A stretch of DNA of 64,000 nucleotides, from contig NZ_JADFBX010000002.1 of assembly GCF_015223055.1 (NCBI RefSeq), positions 1-64,000 on the forward strand, in the 5' to 3' direction. Under the pieces are notes generated by a model that had not been told where the DNA came from, did not search any database, and was given only the letters and a program-made list of their open reading frames with translations. The position numbers and the translations under genes were made by a program. Every line of letters starts with the position of its first letter. The first letter of the stretch is position 1. Of this stretch, positions 61,164 to 64,000 are shown in pieces. The stretch is from Pedobacter sp. MC2016-24 (GTDB lineage: Bacteria > Bacteroidota > Bacteroidia > Sphingobacteriales > Sphingobacteriaceae).

Positions 61164-61730
61164 ATGGAACCGAAACCTAAATTGTTAATGATGATGCTTG
61201 GTTGCACGCCGAAAGGCAGAAATACTGAGCAGCATGATGTGTTTTTTACGATTGCAAATGAAATTTCAGCTGTTAAAGCAGAAGTGGTTGGTTTTTGGCC
61301 GGAGGCAAAAGGCAAAATACATTTAGATGCCTGGAGGGAAGTAACAGAAGTTGATGGCTTTCAGATTGAGGCTGTAGCATTTGAAAGTGCTGAATTCCAA
61401 AATTTGCACAAGCTGTTCTTTATCAACCTGGGCGGATACAAAGCAAATGAGTTCGATGAATTTCATTACAAATTATTGGTTGTTGCTGGTGATAAGGCTG
61501 AAGCCATCAAGAAAGCTAAAGCAACCACGTTTTATAAACATAATGGTTTTAAGGGGGCACCAGCGCATATTGATGAAAAATATGGCGTAGATGTAGACGA
61601 CATGTTCGAAATTCAGGAAATCCTGTCTGATGCGGTTAAAAATCGTTATAAATTAAAGATTAGCCCGGTGCGGGCAGAATTACCCAAAGATGAAATTCAT
61701 CTGGGATACATGCAGCTGCATAAATTGTAA
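61164..61730 (+). CDS. DUF1543 family protein
   Basis: This 188-residue protein has two related alpha/beta halves of the DUF1543 family: KLLMMMLGCTPKGRNTEQHDVFFTIA and FFINLGGYKANEFDEFHYKLLVVA in order, with a spacing typical of an internal duplication. The function is not known. It is coupled to the phosphatase gene and ends at a bidirectional terminator shared with the convergent cyanophycin synthetase gene. Confidence 0.8.
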   Translation: MEPKPKLLMMMLGCTPKGRNTEQHDVFFTIANEISAVKAEVVGFWPEAKGKIHLDAWREVTEVDGFQIEAVAFESAEFQNLHKLFFINLGGYKANEFDEFHYKLLVVAGDKAEAIKKAKATTFYKHNGFKGAPAHIDEKYGVDVDDMFEIQEILSDAVKNRYKLKISPVRAELPKDEIHLGYMQLHKL

Positions 61731-61731
61731 A

Positions 61732-61764
61732 AAAAGGCCTTCTGAAATCTCAGAAGGCCTTTTC
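61732..61764. terminator. Bidirectional terminator between the DUF1543 gene and cphA
   Basis: AAAAGGCCTTCTGA pairs perfectly with TCAGAAGGCCTTTT. T-runs lie on both sides, so it can serve both convergent genes. Confidence 0.88.
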
Positions 61765-61766
61765 GG

Positions 61767-64000
61767 TTATACGCCAAATTCTTTATCCAGATAATCAGAT
61801 ACCTTGGCTACGGCGTCGTCAATGGTTCCGCTTAAAATGGTGATGAAGGAGCCTGATTTTGCCGTGGCAATTAAATACTTCAAACAGTCATCGCCACTGT
61901 TGTTAATGATCACCTCTATGTCGGGTTTAACATCAGCGATACCTTCCATTAAAAGATCGATTAAATCTTGTGCGTTGCGTCCGCGCAGATACTTTTCCTG
62001 GCAAATGATGATTTTATCAAACATTCGGGCTGCAATACGTCCTGTTTCCCTGATGTCTTCGTGCCTTCTGTCGCCGGTAGCCGAAATTACACCAACGTGT
62101 TCAGTGGCCTCAATGGATTTCAGATAATCCTTGACGCCGTTGTATCCATTGGCATTGTGTGCAAAATCGATCAATATTTTAAATTCCTTGAACCGGAAAG
62201 TATTCATCCTGCCTGGCGTTTGTGCAGCCGAAGGGATAAAAGTTTCCAGTGACATGCGTATGTCTTCGATTTTATAGCCCCACAGGAAGGTAGCCAGCGT
62301 TGCTGCCAATACGTTTTGGATCATGAAATCTACAGTTCCACCAAAGGTTAGGGGAATGTGAGTCACCTTTTCTACACGGATTTTCCAGTCGCCCTTTTTT
62401 ATGGTGATATAGCCGCTCTCGTAAATAGCTGCAACACCGCCCTTTTTACAATGTTCAACAATGACCGGGTTGTTTTCATCCATACTAAAATAAGCGAAAT
62501 TGCAATCTGCTTTGCCAGCTACTTTAATGCAGTACTTATTGTCAGCATTCAGAACGGCCCAGCCACTTCTTTTTACTGCGCCAATGACTACCGCTTTTAC
62601 CCGGGTCAGGTCTTCTAATGTATGGATGTCAGAAATGCCAAGGTGGTCTTCCTGGATATTGGTGATTACGCCAATGTCACATTTGTTGAATCCCAGGCCA
62701 GCCCTCAAAATACCACCTCTGGCGGTTTCCAATACGGCAAACTCGACGGTTGGGTCTCTTAAAATAAATTCTGCACTGACCGGGCCTGTAGTATCGCCTT
62801 TCATCAATAGCGTATTCTGAACATAGATGCCATCAGAGGTTGTGAAGCCTACTCTGGTCCCATTACTTTTAACTATATGGGCTATTAGTCGTGATGTAGT
62901 CGTTTTACCATTGGTGCCAGTAACTGCAATGATTGGAATACGCGCTGATTTGCCGGGAGGATATAACATATCGATTACCGGAGCTGCAACATTGCGTGGC
63001 AATCCTTCACTTGGTGCAAGGTGCATTCTAAAGCCTGGAGCTGCATTCACTTCTAATACTACACCGCCGTTTTCTGGCAAGGGCTGGGTCAGGTTTTCGG
63101 CCATGATATCAATGCCGCAGATGTCCAGGCCGATTATCCTTGAAATCCGTTCACTGATGAAAACATTTTGTGGATGCACGAGATCCGTAACATCAATAGA
63201 CGTACCTCCTGTACTTAAATTTGCAGTTGATTTCAGGTATACAATTTCGCCTTTTGGTGGCACCGATTCCAGGTTATAATCTTTTTTAGCTAATAAATCT
63301 AAGGTATCCCGGTCTACCGTTATTTCAGTCAATACATTTTCGTGTCCATAACCCCTTCTCGGATCCAGGTTTTCTTTGTCGATCAGTTCCTGAACGGTAG
63401 ACTGACCATTACCGGTTACATGTGCAGGAACGCGTAGTGCCGCAGCAACCATTTTGTGATCAATCACCAGTATTCTGAAATCATATCCAGTGATGAAACG
63501 TTCAATGATTACTTTTCTGGAATAATTCTGAGCATATTCAAATGCCGCTCTGGCAGCTTCGTCCGTTTTAACGTTAATGGTGGCACCTTTACCATGATTG
63601 CCATCCAATGGTTTAAATACCAAAGGATACCCTAATTTTTCTATGGCATTCGCCAGATCATCAGGATTGGATATTGTAACGCCTTTTGCCACCGGAATAG
63701 CTGATTCCAAAAGCAAACGTTTGGTTTCATCTTTATTGCATGCTATATCCACTGCAATTGAATTCGTCCTTTCGGTCATGGTGGCTCTAAAGCGAACCTG
63801 ATTCTTTCCATAGCCAAGTTGCACCAGGGAACTTTTATTTAATCTGATCCATGGAATATCCCTCGATATGGCTTCATCTACAATGGAACCTGTGCTTGGG
63901 CCCAGTCTCTCCATTTCACGCAATTCACGCATGCGTTGGATGTCTGTCTCCAGATCATATTCATCTCCATTGATCAGGGCTTTGGCGATATTTACAGCTG
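61767..64000 (-). CDS. cphA: Cyanophycin synthetase, 5' end beyond the window
   Basis: CphA polymerises aspartate and arginine into cyanophycin, using ATP. The open frame continues to the right edge without a start, as AVNIAKALINGDEYDLE and LGPSTGSIVDEA are upstream of the first internal ATG at 63932, so roughly 130 N-terminal residues are missing. The visible part holds the ATP-grasp domain (NHGKGATINVKT, GYDFRILVIDHK) and the Mur-ligase-like domain, with GTNGKTTTSRLIA near visible residue 360 and LETARGGILRAGLGF further on. The last residues (DYLDKEFGV) close a normal C-terminus. The cyanophycinase partner would lie off the window, upstream. Confidence 0.92.
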   Translation of the reverse strand, partial: AVNIAKALINGDEYDLETDIQRMRELREMERLGPSTGSIVDEAISRDIPWIRLNKSSLVQLGYGKNQVRFRATMTERTNSIAVDIACNKDETKRLLLESAIPVAKGVTISNPDDLANAIEKLGYPLVFKPLDGNHGKGATINVKTDEAARAAFEYAQNYSRKVIIERFITGYDFRILVIDHKMVAAALRVPAHVTGNGQSTVQELIDKENLDPRRGYGHENVLTEITVDRDTLDLLAKKDYNLESVPPKGEIVYLKSTANLSTGGTSIDVTDLVHPQNVFISERISRIIGLDICGIDIMAENLTQPLPENGGVVLEVNAAPGFRMHLAPSEGLPRNVAAPVIDMLYPPGKSARIPIIAVTGTNGKTTTSRLIAHIVKSNGTRVGFTTSDGIYVQNTLLMKGDTTGPVSAEFILRDPTVEFAVLETARGGILRAGLGFNKCDIGVITNIQEDHLGISDIHTLEDLTRVKAVVIGAVKRSGWAVLNADNKYCIKVAGKADCNFAYFSMDENNPVIVEHCKKGGVAAIYESGYITIKKGDWKIRVEKVTHIPLTFGGTVDFMIQNVLAATLATFLWGYKIEDIRMSLETFIPSAAQTPGRMNTFRFKEFKILIDFAHNANGYNGVKDYLKSIEATEHVGVISATGDRRHEDIRETGRIAARMFDKIIICQEKYLRGRNAQDLIDLLMEGIADVKPDIEVIINNSGDDCLKYLIATAKSGSFITILSGTIDDAVAKVSDYLDKEFGV

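Noticed and set aside
1..64000. tRNA, rRNA, CRISPR arrays and insertion sequences
   Set aside because: I looked for cloverleaf-type arms, regular spaced repeats and transposase motifs and found none I could support.

Overview
The window looks like chromosomal DNA of a Bacteroidota bacterium, most likely Sphingobacteriaceae (Pedobacter-like). This rests on several features: promoters of the TAnnTTTG (-7) type, almost no Shine-Dalgarno sequences, frequent TTG starts, a SusC/OmpA-style outer membrane repertoire with lipoproteins, DUF4270, a CarB without its C-terminal regulatory domain, and a Bacteroidota-type 29-residue basic protein of the AURKAIP1/COX24 kind. The species assignment is inference; no database search was possible.

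Layout. 1-7.3 kb holds translation and nucleotide housekeeping on the + strand (rplM-rpsI-rpsB, tsf, nagA, pyrH, frr, an ABC exporter). 7.3-13.2 kb (- strand) is a vitamin block: an MFS permease, a ThiE/TenI-like protein, and a TonB-dependent receptor headed by a clear TPP riboswitch. Upstream of it lies an overlapping PnuC-type transporter/NadR-like kinase pair. 13.2-31.5 kb is ordinary metabolism and maintenance: carB, DUF3137/LemA, radA, RNase G, the AURKAIP1-like micro-protein, a TPR protein, HU, mutY, ssb, glmS, DUF4270, half of a GT5 glycogen synthase, panC, panD and an acyl-CoA dehydrogenase. 31.5-37.6 kb carries the rimP-nusA-infB transcription/translation operon with an attenuator-like leader hairpin, and a 100-bp palindromic element just upstream.

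39.2-50.2 kb is a visibly AT-richer surface-polysaccharide island: two SAM methyltransferases, eight glycosyltransferase-like proteins in mixed orientation and an MsbA-like ABC exporter. No Wzx, Wzy or initiating transferase is present, so the locus is either partial or supplied from elsewhere. 50.3-61.8 kb returns to housekeeping: meaB, an abundant OmpA-like porin, a 46-residue membrane protein, ridA, an EamA permease, recG, a serine hydrolase, fumC, S1/P1 nuclease, LMW phosphatase and DUF1543. The right edge holds a 5'-truncated cyanophycin synthetase gene.

I found no tRNA, rRNA, CRISPR, insertion sequence or prophage. No obvious new defence or mobile system is present. The observations most worth following are the riboswitch-controlled thiamin uptake block with its catalytically eroded ThiE paralogue, the palindrome before rimP, promoters placed so close to start codons that the mRNAs should be leaderless, structured leaders of carB and rimP, and the orphan glycogen-synthase half-protein.
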